A stretch of 64,000 nt of DNA from NCBI RefSeq assembly GCF_020734105.1, contig NZ_JAJAFR010000005.1, positions 186,001 through 250,000 of the forward strand. The letters are read 5' to 3'. Under the pieces are notes generated by a model, which did no database searches, was not told where the DNA came from, and worked only from the letters and a program-made list of their open reading frames with translations. How positions within the stretch are numbered: the stretch's first letter is position 1; each line of letters opens with the position of its first letter. This stretch comes from Alkalihalobacillus deserti (lineage in GTDB: Bacteria > Bacillota > Bacilli > Bacillales > Bacillaceae_D). Shown piece after piece: positions 30,492 through 40,370 of this stretch. Both the position numbers and the translations under genes were made by a program.

Positions 30492-30806
30492 TTATAAAAT
30501 ATTGGTATGTGCTCCAACCGCACCTACTACTTTCCCATCCTTGACAAGAGGAATTCCTCCGCCAAAAACAACAATGCGACCATTATTTGTTGTAGTTATT
30601 CCATATAATTCAGTATTCGGTACAGTCACATCAGCTAAATTAGCAGTTGGCATTTTTAGAGCCACAGATGTCCAAGCTTTATTTTGAGAAATATCAATGC
30701 TTGCTAGCCATGCATCATCCATACGATGAATAGCAATTAAGTTTCCTCCTTCCTCCAGCGACTTTGGAAAACCTCCATCAAGCATGAAAATTGTTAATGT
30801 TTTCAC
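30492..30806 (-). pseudogene. GlcG/HbpS-family protein remnant
   Basis: The core EEGGNLIAIHRMDDAWLASI, KAWTSVALKMPTANLADVTV and NNGRIVVFGGGIPLVKDGKV matches the GlcG/HbpS (DUF336) heme-binding-like family. Both ends are missing: the usual N-terminal helix is replaced by unrelated residues, and the C-terminal GGTxEQD helix is lost after VGAHTNIL. It runs into a repeat-family element at its 5' end. Probably non-functional. Confidence 0.7.
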
Positions 30807-30909
30807 TTAAACTAAAGGGTGTGTATCTACAATAAGCGGATACACTTATTCTTCTTCAAGTAACGAGCAAGTTGGTTAAGTTTCGTATGAAATAACAAGG
30901 GGGGGTAAT

Positions 30910-31302
30910 ATGCTACGTAAGTTATCAATGTTATTAGGGCTACTGTTAATATTAGTTCTATCGGCATGTGGTTATAACATTCACACTTTTACTTTTACAG
31001 GTGAGACAGATAATTGGTCAGCTTCTTTAAAGGTTATACAACACAGTAATGATTATGAACAACAAGATTTCGAACTACATTATACAGGAAATGATGTTAA
31101 TTCTGTTGGAAATATAACTTTTGGCATTGAAACGAATGCAGGAGGTTTTGGAGGTAGTGGTTATACATTGGCTGAAAGTGGTGTTCTCAGAAGTAGTAGT
31201 GAGGCAAATCCAACCAATGCAAAAATAATTGAAAATTCCGAAGTAGAAGTGACAGTAGAATGGAATGATAATATTGAAACTATTTTGTTAAGTAATAATT
31301 AG
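30910..31302 (+). CDS. Putative lipoprotein
   Basis: 130 residues with a clear lipoprotein signal (LLGLLLILVLSACGYNI, cysteine at residue 20). The mature part is predicted beta-rich with a Gly-rich loop NAGGFGGSGYTL. No domain recognised. Strong AAGGGGGGTA ribosome site. A copy of the 72-bp repeat begins directly after the stop codon. Confidence 0.75.
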   Translation: MLRKLSMLLGLLLILVLSACGYNIHTFTFTGETDNWSASLKVIQHSNDYEQQDFELHYTGNDVNSVGNITFGIETNAGGFGGSGYTLAESGVLRSSSEANPTNAKIIENSEVEVTVEWNDNIETILLSNN

Positions 31303-31305
31303 ATA

Positions 31306-31376
31306 TTAAGCTACCATGAAAGAACGTAATAAACTTTCATTTTCTGTGTGAAGGTTTGATTCATGGATGGCTAACG
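31306..31376. repeat. 72-bp dispersed repeat, copy 2
   Basis: Matches 27845-27916 in the same orientation, 3.4 kb away. It is followed by GGCAGGATGTACAATAAG, a degenerate member of the TAAACTAACG family. Confidence 0.9.
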
Positions 31377-31507
31377 TGGCAGGATGTACAATAAGAAAAC
31401 CATATTTACCGTGTTATTAATATGAATTTGGTATACTTTAATTGATAAACTGGGGAAAATGGCGAGGTAAAGAATATTTATTAACTTGTAAAAGGAGTGT
31501 GATCATT

Positions 31508-31942
31508 ATGGTTGGAGTAGAAATTGATATGGTTGTGAAAGATAGCTTAAAAGCATTGGAATTATACGAAAATATATTTGATATCGAGCGTGTGGAGGTT
31601 TCAAACTTTCCTCGTGGTGAAAATGAGGTAGTTTTTATCCTATACGACGTTCAATTTCATATGTTAGATGAAAACCCAGAATTCCATTTGGTCGCACCAA
31701 ATCCTGACGACCCTAAAACTAGTTGGGTTAATGTTACTGTCCTAGACATTAAGGAGACATATGCAAAGGCGATGGATTTAGGTTGTACAGAGGTGCAACC
31801 GGTGACTGAGATTCCTGACTACGGAGTATCAAACGCCATATTCATGGACCCCTTTGGTTATATATGGATGCTGCATCAAGTACATAAAGAGGTTAGTCAT
31901 GAAGAACGTATACAGCTTTGGGAGGAAAAAAGGGAGAATTAA
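31508..31942 (+). CDS. VOC (glyoxalase/bleomycin-resistance fold) family protein
   Basis: 144 residues from the ATG after AAAGGAGTG; a longer in-frame opening upstream has no ribosome site. Two babbab modules typical of the vicinal oxygen chelate fold: VVKDSLKALELYENIFDIER at the start and ETYAKAMDLGCTEVQPVTEI with IFMDPFGYIWMLHQV at the end, close to PhnB-like members. Metal ligands cannot be assigned with confidence. Monocistronic. Confidence 0.85.
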   Translation: MVGVEIDMVVKDSLKALELYENIFDIERVEVSNFPRGENEVVFILYDVQFHMLDENPEFHLVAPNPDDPKTSWVNVTVLDIKETYAKAMDLGCTEVQPVTEIPDYGVSNAIFMDPFGYIWMLHQVHKEVSHEERIQLWEEKREN

Positions 31943-32009
31943 CAATGGGTGTATGTATTATAAGAATTAAAAAATAGTATACAAAAATTGGTTCTTTAAC
32001 TAATGGGGA

Positions 32010-32040
32010 GCGTTTCTGGAACAAGCAGAAACGCTATTTT
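32010..32040 (+). terminator. Terminator after the VOC gene
   Basis: AGCGTTTCTG and CAGAAACGCT arms, 10 bp, followed by ATTTTA. Confidence 0.7.
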
Positions 32041-32122
32041 ACTATCGGGCAGATTACTTCAAGAAAACAATTCTTTAATGTATTAAAGTATATATATTAC
32101 AAATAATGTAAAAAATATATAC

Positions 32123-32677
32123 ATGACAAATTACATAAGGAATGAAATATCCGTGCATATCATTTATAATTTTCTATTTTTATTAGCGGTTTGGCGTTGG
32201 GGTGATTGGAGAAACTGGGAGAAGTATTACCCTACAATACTCTTTTTTATTTTATGTGACTTACTACAGAACTTTTTAACTTATAATCATCAATTTTGGC
32301 ATTTTCAAGAAACCGTATTTCCTTTACCGTTTCTTAATCATACAACTATCTCGTTAATGATTATGTTTGTTTGCTATCCTGTTACGATTTTGATTTATTT
32401 GGGATATTTCTTTAAGATAAATAAATGGGGAAAAAGAATATTCTATTTTGCTTTTTGGGTAGTGGTATACCTTTCAGTTGAATATATCAATCTTCACATC
32501 GGTTTAATTTCTCATCATAATGGGTGGAATATGTGGTGTTCCGTTTTATTTGTCATGTTTATGTTTATCATATTTCCCATTCATTATAAAAAGCCACTAT
32601 TAGCGTGGATTATATCAGGAGTGGTTTTCATTTTCATTTTGACTCAGTTTGAGTTTCCTCTTGATAAAATGAAATAA
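32123..32677 (+). CDS. CBO0543-family membrane protein
   Basis: 184 residues with five to six hydrophobic segments and the family pattern WRWGDWRNWEKYYPTILFFI near the N-terminus and HNGWNMWCSVLFVMFMF later. The family is confined to spore-forming Bacillota and is uncharacterised. The ATG at 32123 lacks a good ribosome site; the GTG at 32153, after AAGGAATG, may be the true start. Confidence 0.75.
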   Translation: MTNYIRNEISVHIIYNFLFLLAVWRWGDWRNWEKYYPTILFFILCDLLQNFLTYNHQFWHFQETVFPLPFLNHTTISLMIMFVCYPVTILIYLGYFFKINKWGKRIFYFAFWVVVYLSVEYINLHIGLISHHNGWNMWCSVLFVMFMFIIFPIHYKKPLLAWIISGVVFIFILTQFEFPLDKMK

Positions 32678-32751
32678 CTCTTAAACTAAAGGGTGCGATT
32701 TCAGAATAAGTGCAGTTGCTTTTTTGCTATAGTTTAAGTCGCTCTCATACA

Positions 32752-32782
32752 AAAAGGCTGCCAATTTTACGGCAGCCTTTCA
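32752..32782. terminator. Hairpin between CBO0543 and the aldo/keto reductase remnant
   Basis: AAAGGCTGCC and GGCAGCCTTT arms with an 8-base loop; convergent position. Confidence 0.7.
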
Positions 32783-32862
32783 TACTTACTATTAAAAATA
32801 TATTTATAAAATGTAGAGTTGATCTATTGAAACCCTTTTTGAGAGTGAAATATAACTCGCCA

Positions 32863-33486
<624 letters not shown>

Positions 33487-33671
33487 TAGATCAAGGGTTC
33501 TGTGTTTTATTTCCAAAGATACTCTATTATTTACTTAATGCCTTAAGTGTTTGATCTCTGTTATTTTCAATCATTACCTATTAATCTCTTCCTCATAGAA
33601 ACGATTGTCCATTAATGAAAAATGTTGCTTAAACCTTTTCATTCGATACCTTGATTTCTACATCCAAAGAA

Positions 33672-35174
33672 TTAACTAAAGACTCGTTCTTTTTCGCGTA
33701 GGCCAAGTGTCTGCGCTGTTGAAGTATGAATTTCGTGCAGAAGCTCTGGGTTTTCCATTAGTGACACGCCATAAGAAGGAATCATTTCTTTAATTTTCGG
33801 TTCCCACTCTTTCATATGTTCAGGGAAGCATTTTGATATTACTTCAAGCATAACGTGAACGGCAGTAGAAGCACCCGGAGAAGCGCCTAGTAATGCTGAG
33901 ATTGATCCATCAGCGGCAGTAATGACTTCCGTACCCATTTGAAGCGTTCCTTTGCCGCCAGCTTCAGTATCTTTGATAACTTGCACACGTTGGCCCGCTA
34001 CTACTAAATCCCAATCCTCGCTTTTGGCGTTCGGGAAAAATTCACGTAACTCTTCCATGCGCTGTTCTTTCGATAACATCACTTGCTGAATCAAGTATTT
34101 TGTCAATGACATCTCTTTTGCGCCTGCTGCCAACATAGTTAAGATATTATTCGGTTTTATGGAAGTTAACAAATCAAACATTGAACCGTATTTTAAAAAC
34201 TTTGGTGAGAAGCCGGCAAATGGTCCAAATAGCAACGACTTTTTATTGTCGATATATCTTGTATCAAGATGCGGAACAGACATTGGCGGAGCACCAACCT
34301 TAGCTTTGCCGTATACTTTTGCATGATGCTGCGCGATAACATCCGGATTATTACACACCATAAATATTCCACTTACCGGGAATCCTCCAATATGTTTTCC
34401 TTCGGGAATACCGGTTTTTTGCAGTAAATGTAGGCTTCCTCCCCCGCCTCCGATAAAGACGAATTTTGCAGTATGGCGTTCGACAGTACCGCTCTCGAGA
34501 TTCTGCACTTTCAATTCCCACAAGCCGTCGCTAGTACGTTTAATATCATTAACACTATGCTTGTGGTTTATATCGACATTTTTACTTTCTAAGTGATCAA
34601 ATAACATGCGCGTCAAAGTACCAAAATTGACATCAGTTCCAGAGTCGATTTTTGTTGCCGCTATAGGTTCATCAGGTGCGCGGTCTTGGATAGCAAGCGG
34701 AATCCATTCCTTCAATCTTTCCGGATCATCGGAAAATTCCATCCCTTGGAATAGGGGATTGTTTGATAGCGCTTTAAAGCGTTTCTTTAAAAACGTTACA
34801 TCTTGTTCCCCTTGTACTAAACTCATATGAGGCAATGTCATGATGAAATCCTGTGGATTCTGTACCAGCTTGCTGTTTACAAGATAAGACCAAAACTGCA
34901 TTGAAACCTGAAACTGTTCATTAATTTTTATAGCTTTACTAATATCTACAGATCCATCCGGTTTTTCTTCGGTGTAGTTAAGCTCGCACAGTGCCGCATG
35001 CCCCGTTCCCGCATTATTCCATTCGTTAGAGCTTTCCTCTCCCGCGTTTCCGAGCTTCTCAAACACTTTAATTTTCCATTCCGGTACTAATTCTTTCAAG
35101 ATTGTTCCTAAAGTCGCACTCATGATTCCTGCGCCAATTAAAATGACGTCTGTTTTAGTTTCTCCGTTGCTCAT
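33672..35174 (-). CDS. mqo: Malate:quinone oxidoreductase
   Basis: Membrane-associated FAD enzyme that oxidises malate to oxaloacetate and passes electrons to the quinone pool. 500 residues, full length. The N-terminal dinucleotide-binding loop [13 protein letters not shown] is followed by [20 protein letters not shown], typical of Mqo. [12 protein letters not shown] and GLREKERVF lie near the end. Monocistronic on the minus strand. The 640-base region upstream holds its promoter but no gene that I can see. Confidence 0.95.
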   Translation of the reverse strand: MSNGETKTDVILIGAGIMSATLGTILKELVPEWKIKVFEKLGNAGEESSNEWNNAGTGHAALCELNYTEEKPDGSVDISKAIKINEQFQVSMQFWSYLVNSKLVQNPQDFIMTLPHMSLVQGEQDVTFLKKRFKALSNNPLFQGMEFSDDPERLKEWIPLAIQDRAPDEPIAATKIDSGTDVNFGTLTRMLFDHLESKNVDINHKHSVNDIKRTSDGLWELKVQNLESGTVERHTAKFVFIGGGGGSLHLLQKTGIPEGKHIGGFPVSGIFMVCNNPDVIAQHHAKVYGKAKVGAPPMSVPHLDTRYIDNKKSLLFGPFAGFSPKFLKYGSMFDLLTSIKPNNILTMLAAGAKEMSLTKYLIQQVMLSKEQRMEELREFFPNAKSEDWDLVVAGQRVQVIKDTEAGGKGTLQMGTEVITAADGSISALLGASPGASTAVHVMLEVISKCFPEHMKEWEPKIKEMIPSYGVSLMENPELLHEIHTSTAQTLGLREKERVFS

Positions 35175-35814
35175 TTTTACCCAACCTTTTCCCCTGAAAT
35201 TTGCAGAAAAGATGTAGGAGTCACACCAAGTTAAGGCGCGATCTAGTCACACACTTTTCTGTCTTAATTATAAAACCATATCATAGTTTATTACTTACAA
35301 TTATTTATAGATTTGAATATCTACTATTATATGATAATTATTAACTATTTAAAAGCCGGTAAAAAGTGAGAAGTCCGTATACAAGGATAGGAACACACAT
35401 AAAATGTTCGCTTTTACTTATCATAGCACGCCATGAACCATATACATCACCAAATGGTTGATGAATCAAAAATGTATCTAATTAATCCTTTTGTAGTCAT
35501 TTCAAAACTTTTGCGACTGCTTTCTTTGCACTCTCATAACTAGCATTCTGAAATGACTATTTGTTCCAAAAAGCACCTTTACAAGGCAATCCCTACTTTT
35601 TGAAGGATTGCACCATAGTTAAAGTATAATTTTTAAAAACTCTGCTAGAATTAATACGACTATATCTTTCAATAAAACAAATACAATTTTAGTTTTCACG
35701 TCAAAACAACAGTGTAATTTAACATCGCCATAAAAGTCATAAAAATGTCACTTATGTAAAAATTTTTAGGCATATATAATTACATTTATTCTCTAAAAGA
35801 AAGGGTGTTTTTAA
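35175..35814. other. 640-base intergenic region between divergent mqo and DUF2798 genes
   Basis: AT-rich, no reading frame with a ribosome site, no strong hairpin. Must contain the promoters of both genes; none was pinned down. Confidence 0.5.
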
Positions 35815-36297
35815 TTGCCTAGTAATAAAAAAGAAGGTATTATTTTCGGGCTTTTTATGTGTTTTGGAATGGTTCTTGTTATGTCAGTATACAACACAGC
35901 TTTACACGGATTTTCATCGTTTACAGTAGGAAGTATTGTTATTCAATTTATCGTAACATTTATCATCGCTTTTATCGCAGAGTCATTAGTTGAACCGAGT
36001 GCGCGTAAATTTGCATTATTACTACCTTATGATAAATCAAAAGAAATCAACTTTATTGTGGCGCTTGCTTTTTTTATGGTCCCTGCAATGGTTCTTATTA
36101 TGTCAGTATATGGACTTATTTTAACGGCGTTAATGACAGGAATTGAAGGTTCAATATTCACAGCTTACCTTAAAATAGTTGGTCTAAACTTTATCGTGGC
36201 GCTCCCCTCGCAGTTATTAATTGTTGGACCAATCTCACGTAAGCTATTAGTTAAATACATTAAACCATCGACACAAAATCCAGAATTAATGGTTTAA
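35815..36297 (+). CDS. DUF2798 family membrane protein (two tandem domains)
   Basis: 160 residues beginning at TTG after AAGGGTG. Two copies of the DUF2798 two-helix unit: IIFGLFMCFGMVLVMSVYN and VALAFFMVPAMVLIMSVYG head each half, each followed by a second membrane helix. Function unknown for the family. Ends at a strong terminator. Confidence 0.8.
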   Translation: MPSNKKEGIIFGLFMCFGMVLVMSVYNTALHGFSSFTVGSIVIQFIVTFIIAFIAESLVEPSARKFALLLPYDKSKEINFIVALAFFMVPAMVLIMSVYGLILTALMTGIEGSIFTAYLKIVGLNFIVALPSQLLIVGPISRKLLVKYIKPSTQNPELMV

Positions 36298-36300
36298 AAA

Positions 36301-36332
36301 CAAGCAAGCTACTTTTAGGTAGCTTGCTTGTA
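36301..36332 (+). terminator. Terminator after the DUF2798 gene
   Basis: CAAGCAAGCTAC (36301-36312) pairs with GTAGCTTGCTTG (36319-36330). From here to the riboswitch at 36829 there are about 500 bases with no supported gene. Confidence 0.75.
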
Positions 36333-36828
36333 TTAGGTAGAGCTTCCAAAATAGGTTTCAATGTCTTGCCCTGTTTTTAAAACAACATTCAAATGTCAGT
36401 GAATTAGTTCCTGAGGATGGCTGCCTGTCCTTCAACTGACACGTTAATTTAAGGGTAATACTAATTTTCATATATGTTTTCTTACCCAAAACTCAAAGAT
36501 ATAGATAATAGAAGGTAGTTGCAATAAAAAAGTCTGCGTATGGGATCGTAAAGAGCCGATGCGCTTTTGCTATGAAAAAAACGGGTGTAAACCTTATAAC
36601 AGTGAAGTTAATCATATTATTGAAATCGTTGTTTATACTAAGTGCAATTAAAGAGCTGCTAAAATCAAAAATCTCCTTAAAAGCCATAAACATTTATTTG
36701 CTACACCCTTTCGTTATAGGGAGTTGAACGCTGTTAGTTAATGTTGGTTATTGTAGAATATTGTTGAAACTTACATGCTTTTCATATAAAATTGCTTCAT
36801 AAGATAAATAGACGTTTTAAATAAATAA

Positions 36829-36912
36829 AGGCAAACTATTTGAAAAAATAGGACGCAAAGCCTAGGGACTAAGGTTGTGGGGAAAACCCAAACTATGTTA
36901 GCCTGGTTACCA
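36829..36912 (+). promoter_or_regulatory. Cyclic-di-GMP-I (GEMM-I) riboswitch aptamer
   Basis: Shows the conserved landmarks in order: GGCAAACTATTTGAAAAAAT with a GAAA-loop P2 stem, GGACGCAAAGCCTAGGGACT, then the P3 return strand TTAGCCTGGTTACC. A hairpin GGCTATTCCT/AGGGAGTAGC followed by T-rich sequence (36937-36971) is a plausible expression-platform terminator. It lies upstream of a broken PAS-GGDEF gene, so the switch probably once gave c-di-GMP feedback on a c-di-GMP-making enzyme. Confidence 0.85.
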
Positions 36913-36936
36913 AATAACCGTTGTTCGTAACGATTT

Positions 36937-36971
36937 GGCTATTCCTATTTAGGGAGTAGCTTTTATTTTTT
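36937..36971 (+). terminator. Riboswitch expression-platform terminator
   Basis: GCTATTCCT pairs with AGGGAGTAGC (one G-T wobble), then TTTTATTTTTTC. Directly follows the c-di-GMP aptamer. Confidence 0.65.
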
Positions 36972-37037
36972 CTTGAAGATCTTTGATTTGTATTTCTGAT
37001 AAAAAACATAGACAGAAATAAGGGGAAGGTAGATCAG

Positions 37038-38556
37038 ATGAGTTCAGTATTAAAAGAAAAAATTCGTACTCTTTCACTTAATAAAAATGCAACCATTGAT
37101 CTAGCTTAACTAGAGACCTATAAAAAATTATTCCACTCACATAGGGACTTCAGCTTTATCTGTGACCTTGACGGAATCATCTTAGATACAAATGAAGCTA
37201 TCTTTCAGCTGACAGGTTATCAGAAGGACGAATGGAAACAAACCGTTTTCTCATTTTAAGTCGATGGCACAACAAAAGAAGTCCAACGTTTCTTTCTTTA
37301 ACTTGAGAACAAAAGAGCAGCAAATAGAAACCTGTTCGCTTATCCAATAAAGAAGGGCATGAAATAAAAATTGAAAAAACCTCCATTCCTATTAGTCACA
37401 ATAATAGCATCATCGGTTTTTTGGGGGTTGTGAGAGATGTATCAACGGTAAAAAAACAAGAGCAAGAGTTAACAAAAACGCAAGAAAGCTTGGATTACGC
37501 TCAAATGATTGGGAATACAGGTAGTTGGGATTATGATGTAATCGAGGATGAAGCCTACTGGTCTAATCATTTGTATCGAATGATTGAAGTAGAGGACAAG
37601 GAGACGTCATCTTAGATGAAAATGGGAAAGCTGTTCGGGTCATCGGAACGATTCAAGACATAACCGAGCAACGACAAATAGAGAAATTAATTCAAGACAG
37701 TGAGGATCAAAAACGGATCATCTTTGACAATCTTGAGATCGCTATTTGGTCTGTAGATATCGGAACGAATGAAGTGATCTTTCTATCAGAGGGGTTTGAA
37801 AACATTTACGGCTATTCGAAGCAGGACATGCAGGCGGACCGTGAGCTCTGGAAAAAGGTCATTCACCCCGATCATTACTTAGCAGCTGTTGAAAGGCAAA
37901 CTGACTTATTTAAGGGAAAGTCGATTCGCCATCATTATCGCATCTATCATTCGAGTGGAGCGATCAAATGGGTACTCGATCAAACGATACCAGTTCAAGA
38001 CAACGATGGAAAGCTGATTCGTTTAGATGGAATAATCTCAGATATCACGGATCAAAAGCAAGCGGAAGAAAAAATGAGTTATTTAGCGCATCATGATCCT
38101 TTAACTGGATTACCTAACCGGAGGATGTTTGACCAAGTTCTTCAAAGGGTATTAAGCACAGAGCCTGAACAAAGTTTTGCGATCTTATATTTTAATTTGG
38201 ATCGCTTTAAACATAGTAATAACACACTTGGTCATCTTATTGGCGATGAATTACTTCAAGAGGTGTCCTGTCGTTTACTCGATTTAACTCCGGAAAAGGA
38301 ATGTCTTTTTCGAATGGACGGGGATGAATTTGCGGTTTTTTTCTCAAATGTCAGCGATGCGAATCGTCCGGAAGTACTAGCAGAGAAAGTTCTGCAATTG
38401 ATCCAAAAACCATTTCTGATAAAAGGATATGAATTGTATATTACGGCCAGCATCGGTATCAGCATCTTTCCTGAGAAGGGAGACTCTGTTGATGTCCTAA
38501 TGAGTAAATCAATTGCCGCCGTGAACCGGGCCAAACAACTAGGTAAAAATAATTAA
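37038..38556 (+). pseudogene. PAS-PAS-GGDEF diguanylate cyclase, degenerate
   Basis: ATG after AAGGGGAAGG opens SSVLKEKIRTLSLNKNATID and hits a TAA at 37107. PAS pieces follow in broken frames (FSFICDLDGIILDTNEAIFQ; NTGSWDYDVIEDEAYWSNHL) with a probable deletion near 37610. The last piece, 37774-38556, is open for 260 residues: a PAS domain (FLSEGFENIYGYSKQDM), then a GGDEF domain with HDPLTGLPNRRMFDQVL, in which the signature reads RMDGDEF instead of RxGGDEF. It stops at NRAKQLGKNN with no EAL domain. The 5' part is certainly broken; the altered signature makes cyclase activity doubtful. Confidence 0.85.
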
Positions 38557-38646
38557 CAGAGTTATCTACTAATCTAGATCATTTACTTAGAAATTTCACA
38601 CTATCAAACTTATAAATATAATCAGAAAAGGAAAACGGGTGACACG

Positions 38647-39447
38647 ATGGATAAAACATCGATTATTGGGATTGTGTTAGGTGTTGCAGCTATTCTCATA
38701 GGTATGGTTTTCAAAGGAACTAGTTTAATGGTTTTGCTGAATCCAGCGGCACTTTTTATAATTTTTATCGGAACAGCAGCAACTATTTTAATTGGTTTTC
38801 CTTCAAACGAAATAAAAAGGATACCGAAGTTATTTGGCGTTTTGTTGAAAGAACAAAAAGGGCCGGACATCAGTAATTTAATTATTTTATTTGTGTCTCT
38901 AAGCTCATTGGCTCGTAAAGAAGGATTGCTGTCGTTGGAAAATCAAGTGGAAGACATTGAGGATCCTTTCTTGCAGCAAGGGTTGAAAATGGTCGTTGAT
39001 GGTCAAGAACCAGATTTTATTAGAGATACAATGGAAGAAGAGCTTGATGCGATTGAAGAAAGGCATCTAGCTGGAGCAGCTATCTTTTCACAAGCGGGGA
39101 CGTATGCGCCGACACTAGGTGTATTAGGCGCTGTTCTAGGACTTATTGCGGCTCTTGGAAATCTAAATGATATGGATGCCTTAGGCCAGGCCATTGCAGC
39201 GGCATTTGTAGCGACTTTATTTGGGATATTTACGGGTTATGTATTATGGCATCCTTTTGCTAATAAATTAAAGCGAAAATCCAAACAAGAATTGTTATTA
39301 AAAAGTCTAATCATTGAAGGTGTTTTATCGGTGCAGGCGGGGGTTCCACCACGTGCTATTGAAGATAAGTTAATCGTGTATGTGCCTCATTTTGAAAGAA
39401 AGAAAGTGAAAGAGTTGGTCACCCAAGGGGAGAGTGTAAATGGGTAG
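38647..39447 (+). CDS. motA: Flagellar motor stator protein MotA
   Basis: 266 residues, four membrane segments (residues about 5-22, 30-50, 148-170, 180-200). Strong family signature AGAAIFSQAGTYAPTLGVLG and FVATLFGIFTGYVLWHPFAN, closest to the B. subtilis MotA type rather than MotP. Forms the ion-conducting stator with MotB, whose start overlaps the motA stop by 8 bases. It lies between two c-di-GMP riboswitches. Confidence 0.93.
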   Translation: MDKTSIIGIVLGVAAILIGMVFKGTSLMVLLNPAALFIIFIGTAATILIGFPSNEIKRIPKLFGVLLKEQKGPDISNLIILFVSLSSLARKEGLLSLENQVEDIEDPFLQQGLKMVVDGQEPDFIRDTMEEELDAIEERHLAGAAIFSQAGTYAPTLGVLGAVLGLIAALGNLNDMDALGQAIAAAFVATLFGIFTGYVLWHPFANKLKRKSKQELLLKSLIIEGVLSVQAGVPPRAIEDKLIVYVPHFERKKVKELVTQGESVNG

Positions 39448-40162
39448 GAGAAAAAAGTATCATGAAGAGCATATAGATGAAACATGGTTAATTCCCTACG
39501 CAGATATGCTAACCTTATTACTTGCCCTCTTTATCGTTTTATTCGCTGTGAGTTCCGTCGATGCAGAAAAATACCAACAACTGATGGTCACCTTTAATGA
39601 CAGTTTTCAAGGTGGTAGCGGGGTGATGGAGCATCCCATGCCAGATATGACGCCAACTCCTGAAGAAACAGAAGAGCGTGATTTAAAATCAAAAGAACAT
39701 AACGATTTAAAAGAGCTCCAGGAAGAAATCGATCAATATATTGCAAAAAACAATCTCAGTTCAGATCTAGAGACGAAACTAACAGAAGATGGTTTGCTGC
39801 TTACGATATTAGATAATGCTCTCTTTCACTCAGGAAGTGCCGAAGTGAAGTCGGATGCGGTCCGCTTAGCTGAGACAATATCAAACATGCTCATAACAGA
39901 TCCAGCACGGAAAATTGTCGTTGCGGGTCACACGGACAATAGACAGATCAGTAATATGAATTTTGAATCAAATTGGGATTTGAGCGCACAAAGAGCTCTT
40001 AATTTCATGAAAATCCTCCTTGAGAATGAAGAGCTTGACCCTAGGAACTTAAGTGCGACAGGACACGGGGAGTATCAACCCATTGCAACAAATGAAACGG
40101 AAGAAGGTAGGGAACGGAACCGTCGCGTTGAAGTACTAATCCTACCAAACTACTTTAATTAA
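39440..40162 (+). CDS. motB: Flagellar motor stator protein MotB
   Basis: 240 residues with the single membrane helix ADMLTLLLALFIVLFAVSSV carrying the ion-binding Asp (residue 22), a linker, and the C-terminal OmpA-like peptidoglycan-binding domain (VVAGHTDNRQISNMNFESNW, LSATGHGEYQPIATNETEEG, RNRRVEVLI). Whether it uses H+ or Na+ cannot be decided from these residues by eye. Overlaps motA and is followed within about 10 bases by a c-di-GMP riboswitch. Confidence 0.94.
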   Translation: MGRRKKYHEEHIDETWLIPYADMLTLLLALFIVLFAVSSVDAEKYQQLMVTFNDSFQGGSGVMEHPMPDMTPTPEETEERDLKSKEHNDLKELQEEIDQYIAKNNLSSDLETKLTEDGLLLTILDNALFHSGSAEVKSDAVRLAETISNMLITDPARKIVVAGHTDNRQISNMNFESNWDLSAQRALNFMKILLENEELDPRNLSATGHGEYQPIATNETEEGRERNRRVEVLILPNYFN

Positions 40163-40169
40163 ATAATCG

Positions 40170-40252
40170 TTATTGATAATAGCAAACTTATCGAAAGATT
40201 TGGACGCAAAGCCACGGGCCTAAAGCAAGTAGCAATGGTAGCCGGGTTGCCA
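40170..40252 (+). promoter_or_regulatory. Second cyclic-di-GMP-I (GEMM-I) riboswitch
   Basis: AGCAAACTTATCGAAAGATT (P2 with GAAA loop), GGACGCAAAGCCACGGGCCT, then GGTAGCCGGGTTGCC: all the conserved blocks of the class. Downstream AGGGATGCC/GGCAATCCCTTTTT forms a terminator (about 40269-40297), and its right arm can alternatively pair with GGGTTGCC of the aptamer (8 bp with one wobble). This is a plausible transcriptional switch. The controlled gene is the five-HTH protein at 40371. Confidence 0.88.
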
Positions 40253-40268
40253 AAAAACAGGTACATGA

Positions 40269-40297
40269 GGGATGCCTTTTTTCGGCAATCCCTTTTT
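40269..40297 (+). terminator. Terminator of the second riboswitch
   Basis: AGGGATGCC and GGCAATCCC arms with a T-rich loop, followed by TTTTTG. Confidence 0.65.
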
Positions 40298-40370
40298 GTA
40301 ATCTACTTTTAAAAAAGGAGGTACTGTTTCAGGAAAACCTCTAAGCGGATTCCTGACTCAAATATAAACA

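Noticed and set aside
36493..36693. 66-codon minus-strand open frame
   Set aside because: AT-rich, no ribosome site, no recognisable protein pattern.
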